A stretch of 64,000 nt of DNA from Daucus carota subsp. sativus (Eukaryota > Streptophyta > Magnoliopsida > Apiales > Apiaceae). Position numbers and translations under genes: made by a program. Numbering within the stretch: position 1 is the stretch's first letter; each line of letters begins with the position of its first letter. The notes under the pieces were generated by a model. The model saw only the letters and a program-made list of their open reading frames with translations. It was not told the DNA's origin and made no database searches. The stretch is taken from positions 46,188,689 to 46,252,688 of the forward strand of contig NC_030381.2 in NCBI RefSeq assembly GCF_001625215.2, in the 5' to 3' direction. This document shows, piece by piece, positions 27,892 to 39,901 of this stretch.

Positions 27892-29074
27892 TCACTTGGA
27901 TGTAGTGGCGTTCAGATCGCTTTGGTCTTCATGGCGGAGACTGTTCTCTCGACTGTAAGCTGCCTTGGCACCCTGAGATCAGTGAACAGTTTAACATATC
28001 AAACCAAAAGGAAGGAAATGCATGACGGTTCATGATTTTGTATACAAATAACAAAGGCAGCATGTTAGGTCCAATCAGACGTAGAAGGGGGGGGTTGAAT
28101 ACGTCTTACCAATTTCTTCGATTTAATTTAATTGCGGATAATCTTTGTTTCAGTCCATGTTAAATCAATCGTAAATAAATAACTCCAGCAAGTCGGGGAA
28201 TATTCTTATATTAGAAATAATCCTCGGGTGCTACAAATTCCAACACAAATGTCGGCTGCAGAGACTACAATCACTCTATTACAAACTCTCGATAAATACG
28301 ATCTTCTAATTTAACTCTCGAGAACGTGTATAGTGTGTGCACTTACAAAGTGTGTAGTTGTTTTCAAATGAAAACACTAAGCTCTATTTATAGGCTTTCC
28401 AACAACTAACCATGGTTAACGAGTTCGTCCTGGACGACTTGAGTTCGTCCTGGACGGATTCGTTTTATAAAAATAACACTAACTCCAATTGAATGTATGA
28501 AGGGGCGCAGGTTCTATATACATATATATGTATAACAAAGCTGCGCTTTGAATCATATATATGTGTATATATAAAAGGTCAAACCTTGCGCTTCAGGAAA
28601 GTCAATAGTGGCGCCATACAGTGTTCCCTTGTGATGCCTTGGTCAAGAATAAACTGAAGTTGCGCTTGACATCATGGAGAGTGTGTGTGGCGCAAACTTT
28701 GACCTTGAGTCAAAGGTTGCGCCTCATTGAGCTTCTACTGTAATACTGAGAAGTGCCTTAGACAAATTTTGAAGGATTGACTCAAGTCAAAGTTGGCGCT
28801 TTGACTTGAGGTCAAACCTTGCGCTTCCTTCACTGTGTGTACCCCTGAGAGTTACTTAGAAAATTTCTAAGTGGTTTAAAGGAAGGATGAGGCGCAAACT
28901 TTGACTTAGTCAAAGTTTGCGCTTCATCAGTGATGAAGCTTCCCCTGTATTGAAACACTTAGTCAAATTCATAAGCCTTCCAGTTTTGCATAATAATTAA
29001 ATATACATACATATATTTATAATTAATTGTGTTTAATTAATTACTTGAATTTAATTAAATTCAAATAATTCACA

Positions 29075-29120
<46 letters not shown>

Positions 29121-32100
29121 AATTAATAAGTTCTTTTATCAATGTATTCTGGAGCAGCTTTATTGACTTGATCAATTAATTCGTTGATTAAATCCACTGA
29201 ATTCTTTCGTATGTCCTGACGTCCTGTGCACTGGTCTGGTTCACGAACGACTCGAACTGAAATGATTCCTTGAATCCTTTGCTTGATAATATACTTGATC
29301 AGTCATTCCGGGTTAGATGTTGCTTCGATAAATTTGATTTATAAATAATCAAATTAAATATACTGGAATCTTCTGGTCTTTGATACTTGATCTTCAGGCA
29401 ATCTTGATAGCAGAAACACATAGAACTTTATTCTTCACTGAGGCTTGAACATGTTAATGAACTTCTTTCAGTGGACGGATGCTCGTCTGAGATATCTTGA
29501 TTGTCTTTGTCTGTTCGTATCGAATCTCCAACCTGTAGATTCCTGTATTATACTTACGTATTGTTTCCTGTCTTTTGTTGTGTTGAGTTATCGTAATTAT
29601 ATTTACGTTACATTATGCTTTACACAGCACTATTTCTTAGTATATGCAGTTTTGACCCTTTTTCATAACTTGTTTCGTTGGAAATATCTCTTTTTACATT
29701 CACTCAAATATGCAAAACAGATTCCGAGAGTTGCATGAGCTCAGTATTAATTATTAAACACATAGAAGAGTCAGACTTAAAGTTTTAGAAGTGGCAAATT
29801 TTAAGTTTTTCATCTACTATCTCACTCGGTTAAACTAACGTTATACTATTATAGTATCTACACTTTATTTAAATCTTTGCAACAGTCACATAGAATTATT
29901 GTCAAGGCAGCATCTTACTTGAAAAATAGTCCCAAGCTTTTTCATTGCTTTCGCCCGTAGCTTAAGAACATCCTTCGATACAGTGGTATCTTTAAGAACC
30001 TGAAGCAGGAAAAAACAAGCACAAAATTGTTTATTTGAGATGCATTAAGTCAGAGTCAGAATTAATAGATATTAATAGTATGGACTTCGGAAATTATGAC
30101 ACTGAGGCTATCAGACATGCTATAAATTGGGCCCAGACATGCTATAAATTGGGCCCAGACAATTTGCAATCTCTACAGGCAGAACTATACATAACACATA
30201 TGAAAGTCCATATAATAGACATACCATGTAATGGGTTGGAAAAAAGAGCAAACTAATTCTGGACAACGCTCAGTCAAACATTGGTTAGAACCATATGGAT
30301 GACTTATTAATAAGTTATAGAGTAACAAAGTTCTAGACATCCTTATCCGTTTCTAAAAACCATTTATAGGGTGCAGTGCTGGCAACACCCAAAGTAAGTC
30401 ATAGCACATACATCCTAAACCACCTTTAATCTCTATCAGTTATGCTTAGACATATATTACTATAATAGCACATAATACTTTTCCGGTTCCATTCAGTACG
30501 TAATCTCTAAGCTGAAATTATATAAGAGTTTGCAGATCATCAAGGTCTAAAGTAGAAAAGCTTTCCTACTTAAACATAATATAATTAACCATACATCAGT
30601 AATTACTATTTGCTAAAAAAGACAAATTGAACTCACTGCTTGGCAGACTCGTGACAAAGTCGACTCAATATCTACTACATTAAGCTGCCAAAGCGACTGA
30701 ACCATTGCGTCCTTTTTTGCTTCGAAGGCTTTAATTATGGATTCTTCCTTGTTTTCTCCTTGACTCAACTTCTTCATTTCCTCTTGCATTTGTATTAAAG
30801 CCACAGCACCTACATACAAGGAAATGGCGTGGTTGTTTACTTAATTCTAAACCGAAACAAAACAACATCTCTCTACTCTATTGATAAGTATATTACACCT
30901 GAAGCCGCTGAAACTTGTGATTTTATCATGTGACCTTTATCTCGTACCCACTCTGCCAAAAATGGAACCTTCATAAATCGCTTATCCTTTCCAAGTTCTC
31001 TTGCAGCTTGCCTTGTGTATATATAACCAATAGTATGTAGCATTGCCTCCCCAAAAGCTGAATATATAAGAACATAGCAGAAGTAAATTAGAAAGATGAT
31101 GCCAAAAAAAAAAGATAAAAAACAATATGGCCACTTGCTGTTTAAATGCAAAACAACTGTTTGTTCTACAGTGAAGCAACACTTTAATGTGCAGGATTAG
31201 ATTTTAAAACATCTTATTCACTGATCAAGCATTGTGCTGTAATGTGGGGACTTTCCATCCTTTTCTATAGTTTTTCCTCATGCTTTCTTTAGGTCATATT
31301 TGTATCAATATACATGTTTCAGAACAATATACTTGTTTCATTATACTCAGGAGGAAATGATGAAAAGAAAGTTAGGTTTTCGAACCCCCCAAACTAAAGG
31401 ATTACAATATCAAACCATGAGGATGGAAAAAAAGATGTCCTACCAGCTTTAGAAAGATTACGGGATTCGGATGTGGCCCAATTCACAAACTCGTCAGTTT
31501 GGCCTATAACGAATGGTTGAAGACGATCTTTGAGAAAACTAACAAGTTTTTCTTCTCTCTCCTTTTGCAATGCCTGTAATTTGTGTGATAAGTTAGTGGT
31601 GCCTTATGGTTATTTTATGACCATAGTAAAGCAAAAGAACGGCACCTTCATCTTCTCCTGAACTTTCTGCATGCGAACTTCAGGAACCCCATCATCTACA
31701 TCAAGTTCTGCAGAGGCCAAAGCCGCCAATGCAAGCTGCCCAACATAATCCACAAATAACTCACTCCCAAAAAGCATACCAAAGACAGCTGAAGGGTCCA
31801 TCATGGATTCACTAAAAAAAGAGAGTAGACACAACTATCTTATTAAACAGAAAAGTTGACAACAAATCATTGCAAAGATATCCGAGTATCATTATATGTG
31901 TGTGTGTGTATCTGTGTGTGTGTGTGTGACGTATATCCTGCATTTAAATCCCTAATGCTTTATATTTCAAATTCACATATCCCCGAACAAACCACCCGTG
32001 CCCTTGCATCTTAGCTCCTATATATAATAGTCAAGCTACTTGCCATGCAACTTAATTAACCTTAAACAACGAGCACGAAACTACAGATACTTACCCCTGT

Positions 32101-33479
32101 ACTCCAGACTTTCCATTTTTATCATATGCTTCACGCTTTTCAGGATCACTCAAAATTTGATAAGCCTCTCCAAGTACCTATGTAATGATCCCCGCACACG
32201 AAAATTCAAGTCAGAAACACTGTACCAAAGCAAATAAGTACTATTTGTTTTTTAAGATTTTGATGCTGGAGACTTGGTTGGGGTCTTGCAGAACTGTTGC
32301 AAGAGCAAGTCCATTGCATAGCTATAATTGGTTGTATAGCTATAATGTAGAACTAAGTTGCAAAATTATCACTCATGCATAGCTATACTTAGTCCTGTAT
32401 ATGCATAAGTTATAGTTGGTCCTATATTTAGGAAGATAGCTATAGCTATCCTTGCCACATTATCCAACCAACTAGAATATGAAGGCAAAATGAATCCTAT
32501 TCATTATTAAAAAATTAAAATACATGCATTGAATTTGAATGCAGTTGGTTTTACTTTAAAACTATGCATTGGAGCAGCATTGACTTTTAAGACCAAAAAA
32601 GCAATGGCTATAGCCATTTAAACTTTATCACTGGACTTGCTCTAAATGAATATTTAAACAGCTTAGGGAATCTTATCCGCGTCTACTCCTCAAATTCATA
32701 GAAACATATAGGAAAGATGACATTAAACACAAAGGATTACAAGAGACTCTAATTGTTAACCAAAACAAAGAAAATTAAAAAAGAGCAGATGTAGATAACA
32801 TATTACCTGGAAATTATGTGCAGCCTTTGGATCTCCGGGATTCTTATCAGGATGAACTACTCTCGCCTAAACAAACCAAGTGAGTGTTTTAAAATTGAAT
32901 CTAATTAGCAAACCTTTTACTACTCAAGTATCATTAAATAATTTAAACTTTGTAACTGATTATAATACTTTGCCCTACTCAAGTATCACTAAAAAACCCT
33001 GTTCAGGCTACATAAATATATGGAAAAAGATTGCAGCAAAAAATCTTACACTTTAGATGAGTAAAAATACATTTGATTTTTTATAGCATAATCCAACTGA
33101 ACATCAGATAGTTTGTGCAGAATGTTTACTTCGACTTGAGATGAGATGCAAGTGTTAATGAAATAGCGAGAATTAGCATGAAATATTAGTGATCCTGGTC
33201 ATTTTCTGGTTACAAATTTACTTAAGATTTGAATACACATATGAATGCAATTACAAAAAGAATCACAGAATAATATCACCGCCTAATCCTATCTCTTACA
33301 TATGTTTATTTTACACATTTTCCGCATTGTATTGACAATTATGATCATGATGTGTAGTAAACAACCCAAACGAACTTTGTCGGAGGCCTTACCTTAGCAT
33401 AGTATGCCTTCTTAATCTCTGCAGGAGATGCATCCACACTGACTCCGAGAGTATCATAATATTCAGTCTCCTTCACCAT
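27892..33479 (-). CDS. DnaJ (Hsp40) co-chaperone with DnaJ-X domain, 9 coding exons
   Basis: J-domain co-chaperone that stimulates Hsp70 ATPase; the family includes Arabidopsis DNAJ10-like proteins. Exons (minus strand): 33479-33393, 32866-32807, 32177-32095, 31811-31646, 31573-31444, 31057-30899, 30809-30637, 29999-29919, 27972-27892. They total 1020 nt (339 aa), and all junctions are GT-AG and in frame. The J domain starts at residue 5 (EYYDTLGV), has the HPD motif at the start of exon 2, and ends with [12 protein letters not shown]. The rest matches the DnaJ-X type: [18 protein letters not shown], then a helical Lys/Glu-rich region, then [19 protein letters not shown] near the C-terminus. 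No signal peptide or Gly/Phe-rich zinc-finger region is present, so it is a type III J protein, probably cytosolic. Intron 8 (1.95 kb) carries the inserted segment described separately. Confidence 0.94.
28421..28456. repeat. Direct 16-bp repeat with inner palindrome
   Basis: GAGTTCGTCCTGGACG occurs at 28421-28436 and again at 28441-28456, a 20-base period. Each copy contains the palindrome CGTCC-T-GGACG. It lies within the inserted segment of DnaJ intron 8. Confidence 0.85.
28532..28922. repeat. Cluster of hairpins sharing the GTCAAAG/GCGC motif
   Basis: Inverted repeats seen: CAAAGC-TGC-GCTTTG near 28537; 15-bp arms with one mismatch at 28689-28703 and 28709-28723 (GGCGCAAACTTTGAC arm); perfect 12-bp arms CTCAAGTCAAAG at 28781-28792 and 28799-28810; and perfect 14-bp arms GCGCAAACTTTGAC at 28892-28905 and 28909-28922 with a 3-base loop. 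The arms share TCAAAG and, mostly, GCGC, so they look like copies of one unit. Confidence 0.85.
29080..29118. repeat. TA microsatellite
   Basis: About 19 TA units within the inserted segment of DnaJ intron 8. Confidence 0.95.
30112..30160. repeat. 22-bp tandem duplication in DnaJ intron 7
   Basis: CAGACATGCTATAAATTGGG plus CC is repeated exactly twice in tandem (units start at 30112 and 30134), followed by a partial third start. It is intronic and of no obvious function. Confidence 0.9.
31895..31928. repeat. TG microsatellite
   Basis: Two runs of TG separated by TATC, lying in DnaJ intron 3. Confidence 0.9.
32302..32643. mobile_element. MITE-like element in DnaJ intron 3
   Basis: Ends are a 12-bp inverted repeat: AGAGCAAGTCCA at 32302-32313 and TGGACTTGCTCT at 32632-32643. 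The body has repeated short inverted segments around GCATAGCTATA. It has no coding capacity. The superfamily is not determined, since I could not settle the target duplication. Confidence 0.75.
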
Positions 33480-34121
33480 AGCTCACCAAGCACAGTAATA
33501 CACTTCTTTTGTTCTTCTACATAAGACACATATAGGGAAGAAACAAATAATGAAAAAAATTAAATAAACAAAGTTATAAACTTGTTGCTCAAATTTCAAA
33601 TAAGAACATAGGCAGTAATGAGTAAGATCAGACTTCTTAGTTAATAATATGTAAAACGAAAATCCAACAAGTGAACTGCATGTGAAAGTCAATATACTTA
33701 CAATGAATGTGTTAATACAAACACAATCAAAGACGAGGATGATAAAATATTGAAGAAATACTAAACTTCATACACAAGTTTCCCTATGAACCATTACATC
33801 TAAAACTTACTAGTCACGAACCGTGAATCCATAGGGTGTTAAGATATAATCCATTTTAATCAAAAATGCTGACAATTTCAAAGCATCATATTGAATCTGA
33901 GGCAATATTTTTAATTTTGGACCTAGGTTTACACATTGGAAGTGTCATTAAGGCCCAACTTTGCTTCTAATAATCCCTCTGATTATTGGCATACATTTTG
34001 AATTGCATAAAATAAAAAATTCAATATCAGTATTAGTTCATAATTTTCACATTTATTAAGGAAAAACTTCTAAATTCTAATTTAACATCAAATGTCTAAA
34101 ATTTAATAAGGAATATAAGTA

Positions 34122-34353
34122 CTCCCTATGTCCCTCTCATTTCTTTACACTTTTTTTGTGTTGCTCGACACGCATTTTACGACGAATATAAAACATAATT
34201 CTATAATTTTTTTTAAAAAAATTTTCTTATAAAACTCTATATATTATATTTTTATTCAGACGAAAAAAAAGTTCAAAATAATTTATCAAACTATGTTTTA
34301 ACGGCATTAGCCCCCCATCCCCCAACCTGAACAATTGAGGGGGACGGAGGGAG
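34122..34353. mobile_element. Stowaway-like MITE
   Basis: Begins CTCCCTATGTCCCTCTCATT directly after a TA and ends GGGGGACGGAGGGAG before another TA, the Stowaway terminal pattern with TA target duplication. 232 bp, no coding sequence. It sits in the putative leader intron of the DnaJ gene. Confidence 0.85.
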
Positions 34354-34586
34354 TATTATTTTTTAACATTAATATATGCGCAGAAAAGTTAAATGGCGCT
34401 AAAAGTAAATCGATGGAGTAATAGATTAGATGAAAAGAACAGATCAATAAATTCTCTTCTTGTTTAAGATAAATAATTTTACCAAGTCCTTCTCAACAGC
34501 CAACACCTTAAAGTATAAGGACATTTTGTACTTGAATATGGTAAGAAGCTTGTTGTAAGAGAGGTCATGCCTCGAGGTCCTCAACA

Positions 34587-34640
34587 CCCCCCCCCCCCCC
34601 CCCCAAAAAAAAAAAAACAAAAAAAAACCCCACCCCCAAA
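34587..34640. repeat. Homopolymer run of C then A
   Basis: Eighteen C followed by thirteen A, then further A and C runs. Such tracts are prone to sequencing and assembly error, so the exact length is doubtful. Confidence 0.85.
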
Positions 34641-35447
34641 ATCCACTTCTTAATCTTAAAAAAAAGTTGCCTGTATTCGTGTTGTTGTAAGTTAGTTCAT
34701 GGAAGCAATAATATTCATTTTGATCAAGTCATATTACAGAATCACAATAGGAAGGTGAATTGCACATAATTCGTACTTACGAGAATTCAAGTTACAAGAC
34801 AGCCATACGTCAAATTTAGTTATTAGTTATCACTTAAAAAAATAGCAGGATACTCTTCGAGGTTCTCGACTCGAAGGCATGAAGGTACATTTACCGTCCC
34901 CAAACCCTAGCGTATTGTCGGTTGGTTTTAACACGAAGAAATAGTAAAATATTGATAATTTAAGATTTACTCTGATCTGATAAACCAAACACGCCCAAGC
35001 CATTATCCTAACAAGTTAAACTCCCAAACAAAACTCAAACAGAAAGTGCGATATAATAAATTAATACTAGCAGCTACAATCTTTAAGTATCACACGAAAG
35101 AGGGATCCATCTAAGATGAAGAAGATAGATAACAGAAAATCAATACATAATATAAAACGCAAAAAATCAACAAAATGAAGAAAAGGATGGATACTTACGG
35201 GAACAAGTGAGATCCTGTGATAGATTAGAGTGTGAGGTAGAAGATTACACAATTATTTCTCGTCTGTTTTTAATGGTTGATCATACAATTTCTGCATCTT
35301 GTAATGGGCCTATGGCACCTTTCAATTTAAAACTTCTCCGTGCTGGGTCTTATACTTCAGGCCCGTTATATATATTACAGTTTGGAAGTGGGCACAGGCG
35401 ATTTGGTCGACATCTTAGATCGCGCTCGTGAAATAAAAATGGGGTGA

Positions 35448-36140
35448 TTTGTATAATTTGTATATTAAGTGGGGTGTATGGATTGGGATTCTAACGCATA
35501 TTTTTTTCATTCATTAAATCGGAGAGTATTCGATCGGGATTTTAAATTATGCTACAAAATCTGATGGTATTCAATTGGAATTTTAAATTATATTTTAAAA
35601 TTTGATAGTATTCAATTTAGATTGTTTAAAATCCATTAAAATCTGATGGTATTCAAAATGCTGATAGATTTTTTTGGATTTCATGAAATGATGGATTTTG
35701 TGGCATTATTCAGTGTATTTTAAGTTTTTTGAAATCCCACCAAAATCGATGGGATTTTGAAGCATTGTACTTCAATCTTATCAACTCTGCGACATTTTAT
35801 CAAGAATCCGTACAAAATCAAAATCACATGCAATCTATAGACAAAAACAATCCATTAAAATTTCAATCGAATACACCCCCTAAAAAGTTACTTTATTCGA
35901 AATGTAAGAAATTTAAGATATGCTATGTAAACTGGATTTGAGGATGTCCTCGACCAATTCTTCTGAGACACTTCTCAGTTCTCATGAGCTTACAATGATT
36001 TGTAATATCGGATGTGTGTTTTTCAAATTTGGGTTTTGGTGAACTAAAGTAGTTCATACTTCATAATCACTATCATGTAGTCATGTACTGGTAATTGTAA
36101 TATATTAATTTTATCACATACATTTATTATTTATTTTAAA
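35448..36140. repeat. 693-bp direct repeat, left copy
   Basis: Matches 39902-40594 with one difference seen by eye (CCCACC here, CCTACC there). Inside it is a MITE-like unit, 35471-35880, with ends GGGGTGTATGGATTGGGATT and, reverse-complemented, GGGGGTGTATTCGATTGAAAT. A 70-codon frame in both copies is not a recognisable protein. Confidence 0.95.
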
Positions 36141-36444
36141 CACTACCTAATTAATTAAGCTTAACTTCATATTAAGGGACGACAAGGTACTTAAACACTA
36201 CCTAATTAATTTATTAATAGACTTAAAACATGCAATAAGAAAATCTTTGGAAAATCATGTTTAAAATTTTTTTTGTCAAAAGATTTATTCTATTTTGTTC
36301 CTAATTATCTTTCTAAATGCAAATGCTGAATTGTTTTACTGTTTTTTATCAAATAAAAAAATCAAGGAATTTAAATTTAATTAACCTGATAAATCAAGGG
36401 GTCATTCATGTCCACCCGGGTGAAACCCATCTTTGCATTATATT

Positions 36445-36590
36445 ATATTATATTTAAGAAGAAAACTGCCCATGATCTTCAACAAATCAAGGCGGTTAAT
36501 ATGTAATTCAAATTTTTATATTATATTTAAGAAGAAAACTGCCCATGATCTTCAACAAATCAAGGCGGTTAATATGTAATTCAAATTTTA
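36445..36590. repeat. 73-bp tandem duplication
   Basis: Two adjacent near-exact copies of a 73-base unit containing AAGAAGAAAACTGCCCATG (starts at 36456 and 36529) and CAAGGCGGTTAATATG. Non-coding. Confidence 0.92.
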
Positions 36591-36630
36591 AATTTTCCTT
36601 ATCTGATGCTCATGTCTATATTCCTCCTAC

Positions 36631-37426
36631 TAAGAGCATCTCCAACGGTGTTGGCTATATTCGTTGGCTAAATTGGACCTGTAAGACATTAGAGCATCTC
36701 CAACCATCTAAAACCCTTGGCTAAAAGTTGAGTTGGCATACCTAAAATAAAAAAATTTAGCCAACAGCTCCAAAAACTCAACTCCAACCATGCTCACCTG
36801 TTGTCTATAAATTTAGCCAACCTCTTATGGATGGCTAAATTTGTCGAACCTCTACAGGTCTGTAAGAAAATCTGTATGAAGATTGTACATCATTTATTAC
36901 CATATTGAACTGATATATTCTATTTTAACAATTTAAAATATTAATAACATACTATTTTTAAATTATAGCCAACCAATATAGCCAGTACCATTGAAGCAAA
37001 ATGTCTTACAGGTTCAGCAAATTTTACATAATGTCTTACAGGTCCAATTTAGCCAACGATTATAACCAACGCCGTTGGAGATGCTCTTATGTAAAATTTG
37101 TTGAACCTGTAAGACATTTTGCTTCAATGGTATTGGCTATACTGGTTGGCTATAATTTAAAAATAGTATGTTATTAATATTTTAAATTGTTAAAATAGAA
37201 TATATCAGTTTAATATGGTAATAAATGATGTGTAATCTTCCTACAGATTTCTTACAGACCTGTAGAGGTTCGACAAATATAGCCATCCATAGGAGGTTGG
37301 CTAAAATTATAGACAACAGATTAGTGTGGTTGGAGTGCTAATTTTTCAGGACGTTGGCTATATTTTTTAATTTTGGAATGCCAACTCATTTTTTAGCCAA
37401 AGGCTTTGTATGGTTGGAGATGCTCT
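36631..37426. repeat. Long interleaved foldback element
   Basis: Arm B, 36691 to ~37022, is the inverted counterpart of ~37086-37426. Both outer ends are AGAGCATCTCCAACCAT / ATGGTTGGAGATGCTCT, flanked by TTA and TAA. The roughly 60-base segment A at 36631-36690 is the inverted counterpart of the centre, 37023-37085. The order is A-B-A'-B'. Arms of ~330 bases are far longer than usual MITE ends. The GAGCATCTCCAAC terminus is common in plant MITEs. No coding sequence. Confidence 0.88.
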
Positions 37427-38592
37427 AATATGGTAACTGATAATTCCATGATCAAATTAGCCATTTTGGTGAGTTCATTATCACTATCATTTACGTCCTG
37501 CTTATTTTTTTTATTTTGCCATTGTTATTGTTCTTATTATAATCTTACTAACAGAGATTATGCAGAAGAACTTGGATTCATACACAGCAATTTTGGTGAG
37601 TTTTGTTCCATTTTATAGTGTTTAATGATACAAACTGTATTCAACCTGACCCACATGCCTGTCATCGTTGTGTAGATGAGAAGCGTGTTGCATTGTCTCA
37701 ACATATATCTTCTTCTTCTGCATCAAGATGCTGTAAGTTTATATTGTATATTTCTTTCAAGTCGTGTTGGTTTAGTATTGCAAGTATTGTTAATAAGAAC
37801 TTCTGCATGTCACTCAGTTTTTGTCTCCGTCTGCGCCACTGTGACTTCTATGATTGTTCACATGTATTACTGCACGGAATGCTCCATGGCGTAACATATT
37901 TGAAATGTCTATCTTCCTTCTTTCTTGATGTTGTTCAGAAATGGTTTTGATGTCTATTTTTCCGTTGAGTTTTTGCACACAGATTCTCATGCCGTGTAAA
38001 CTATTTTAGCTTGCAGGAAAGATGAGTCAGATGTGTTTGCTAGGACTTCTCAAAATGCATAGGACTACTTTGACGAGTAGCAATGACAGTCAAGATCAAT
38101 GACAGTCTAATGGTGAACCACATATAGCAGATATATTAATGGCAACAACACTGACTTCACTTCGAGTTTCTTCACAATTTTCAAGCAGATGGTAAACCGG
38201 AGAAAATTCATAAAGATCGACTTTGGACCGACATTAATGTTGCTTCTGGAGATGTAGTCTCTCATGTGCTGCTGGTATAACAAATCATAATAACTTTGTT
38301 TATTAATGTGTTTGTGTTCATTTATTTTGTGGTAGTATATTGACTTCTATTGATTGTTTTTCTGTACTTCACATTGACGGCATTTAGTGATGTTTTTTCT
38401 GATGAAATGTTTGCAGGAACCACATTTTATGATATTGATTCAAGAATTAAAGATTGGGCGAGTCTGGGATACAAGTTATGTAGCAAAAAGGTTATTGCTG
38501 GCTTGCTGCAAATGACTGATGGGTTCTTTGGGATCGCTCAAAAGGCATACAGTCACTTTGTTATGACAGGGAAGTTAATTCAGGAGCAATGA
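37427..38592 (+). pseudogene. Possible captured gene fragments, family unknown
   Basis: Several short open stretches are bounded by good splice signals: ATTTTG|GTGAGT near 37467; an AG-flanked exon-like piece encoding IMQKNLDSYTAIL ending in |GTGAGT near 37595; and GTTTGCAG|GAACC at ~38417 opening a 58-codon frame (FYDIDSRIKDWASLGYK...) that ends in TGA at 38592. The composition is less AT-rich than the surroundings and looks exonic. I do not recognise the protein. Position inside the Helitron-like insert suggests captured exons, since Helitrons often carry such fragments. No full frame links the pieces. Confidence 0.35.
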
Positions 38593-39901
38593 CATTCTGA
38601 CGTGTTCTTTAAATTTGAGTTCATTCATTTTCTGATCGTATATTGTCTAATATTTCATTCTTAGGCCTACGTAAGATCATTTCCTATTTGATTGCAGAAT
38701 CATGCATTAACAAATGTATATGAGTATGATAAATATATATAATAATTGCATTGATATATATTTCTTCACAATAATTTTAATATTTTTATATCAGAGATTT
38801 TATTCTCACTTTTTTAGTTATCTATTTTTTCTAGAATTAAATAATATATAGCTCTTACAAAGTATGAAAATTAAATAGTAATCTCTGTATCAAGAATAGT
38901 TTGCACAAATATATAAGAATGCTATAGATAGTGTTGATTGTAAATATTAAAAAAAAATGTGGAAACATCTCTTCTTGTGCTTTTTAGTTTAGTAAATATG
39001 CAATTAATTTAGGAAGATGGTATTTTTGCAAATAAGATCCTAAAAAGTAGTATATTTGATAAATTCCCTATAATAAAACCTCATTATATGTTAATTCACT
39101 CCCTGTAAATATAATCATAAAAATCATCATTATTAATTTTTTTGTAGATATTGCCTTAATTGACTTAAAATATTTGGAGGCTATTACTTTATTTGATTTC
39201 ATTAATTTAATCATTTAGAATCATCATTTACTAATTTACTCGCTAATAATCATGAAAAATCATTATTAAAATTGAATTTTTTTGCTAAATTGGTATATTT
39301 GTTTATTATTATATATGGATATAATATAATAAAAAGATTTCACATTAATTTTTTATTAAAATTGTTTAATCATCAAAATTCAAAATCTATTATACGAATT
39401 AAAAATGTTACAAAATTTAATTCAATATTGCAAATCATATATATCATAGATATTCTTTTAAAAAATTTATAATGAATATTAATTATTCTTTTTATATTAT
39501 TTATTACATAAAGTAAATTACATATAATAAGTATCTCTGATATAATTCTTTGTCGACAACCACTTAAAATTCGAAGAAATTGTCAATGAAATTGTCAAGG
39601 TGACAATTTCATTGATAAAATTGTTAAGGTGACAAACACTTATATTTTCACTGTTTGCTACACACAATTCTATCTCATCTCCACTGATAATGTTTGGAAA
39701 TTAATTATTTATTGGTTAATTATGAGAAGTAATTTATATGTTTAAAAATTAATTATCTTATCGTTATTATAAGAAGTAATTTGTAATTGTGATATCTGTT
39801 ACTCGTATATTTTTATCTCATAATCGATAGCAGGTTGAAATTTACAAAAATTTAATGGAACCCTAATAATTTCCGTGTGCGAAGCACGGGCAAAAAGCTA
39901 G

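Larger units (their letters stand above)
28064..29903. mobile_element. 1.84-kb insertion-like segment in DnaJ intron 8
   Basis: Bounded on both sides by the same 10 bases, AAGGCAGCAT (28054-28063 and 29904-29913), the signature of a target-site duplication. The right copy lies four bases from the donor splice site of intron 8, so the insertion landed next to exon 8 without destroying the donor. The left end begins TGTTAGGTCC, like an LTR start, and is followed by a G run. I could not find a matching CA end with a 5-bp duplication. There is no transposase or reverse-transcriptase frame. It could be a solo LTR, a non-autonomous DNA element or filler DNA. Confidence 0.55.
33480..35447 (-). promoter_or_regulatory. 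DnaJ 5' leader with probable intron, and promoter
   Basis: On the minus strand a leader exon near 35200-35250 ends in a strong donor (GTTCCC|GTAAGT, GT at 35198-35197). A matching acceptor TTATGTAG ends at 33517, leaving 37 leader bases before the ATG at 33479. This implies a 1.68-kb intron in the 5' UTR, common for plant genes of this kind. The intron contains a Stowaway MITE and the C/A homopolymer run listed separately. The transcription start is not defined. Confidence 0.5.
36141..39901 (+). mobile_element. 3.76-kb insert ending in a Helitron-like 3' terminus
   Basis: Lies between the two copies of the 693-bp repeat. Its right end is a short GC-rich hairpin (CCGTG...CACGG, ~39873-39889), then GCAAAAAG, then CTAG at 39898-39901 followed by T: the classic plant Helitron end. 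The left copy shows the empty host site GTGA^TTTGTATAA at 35447/35448, which fits Helitron insertion between A and T. I could not find a clear 5'-TC start, so the left boundary is unproven. It carries no Rep/helicase frame, so it would be non-autonomous. Confidence 0.6.

Noticed and set aside
28063..29760. Solo LTR from TGTTAGG to ...TTAAACA
   Set aside because: No 5-bp target duplication matches at those borders; the only convincing duplication is the 10-bp one at 28054 and 29904.
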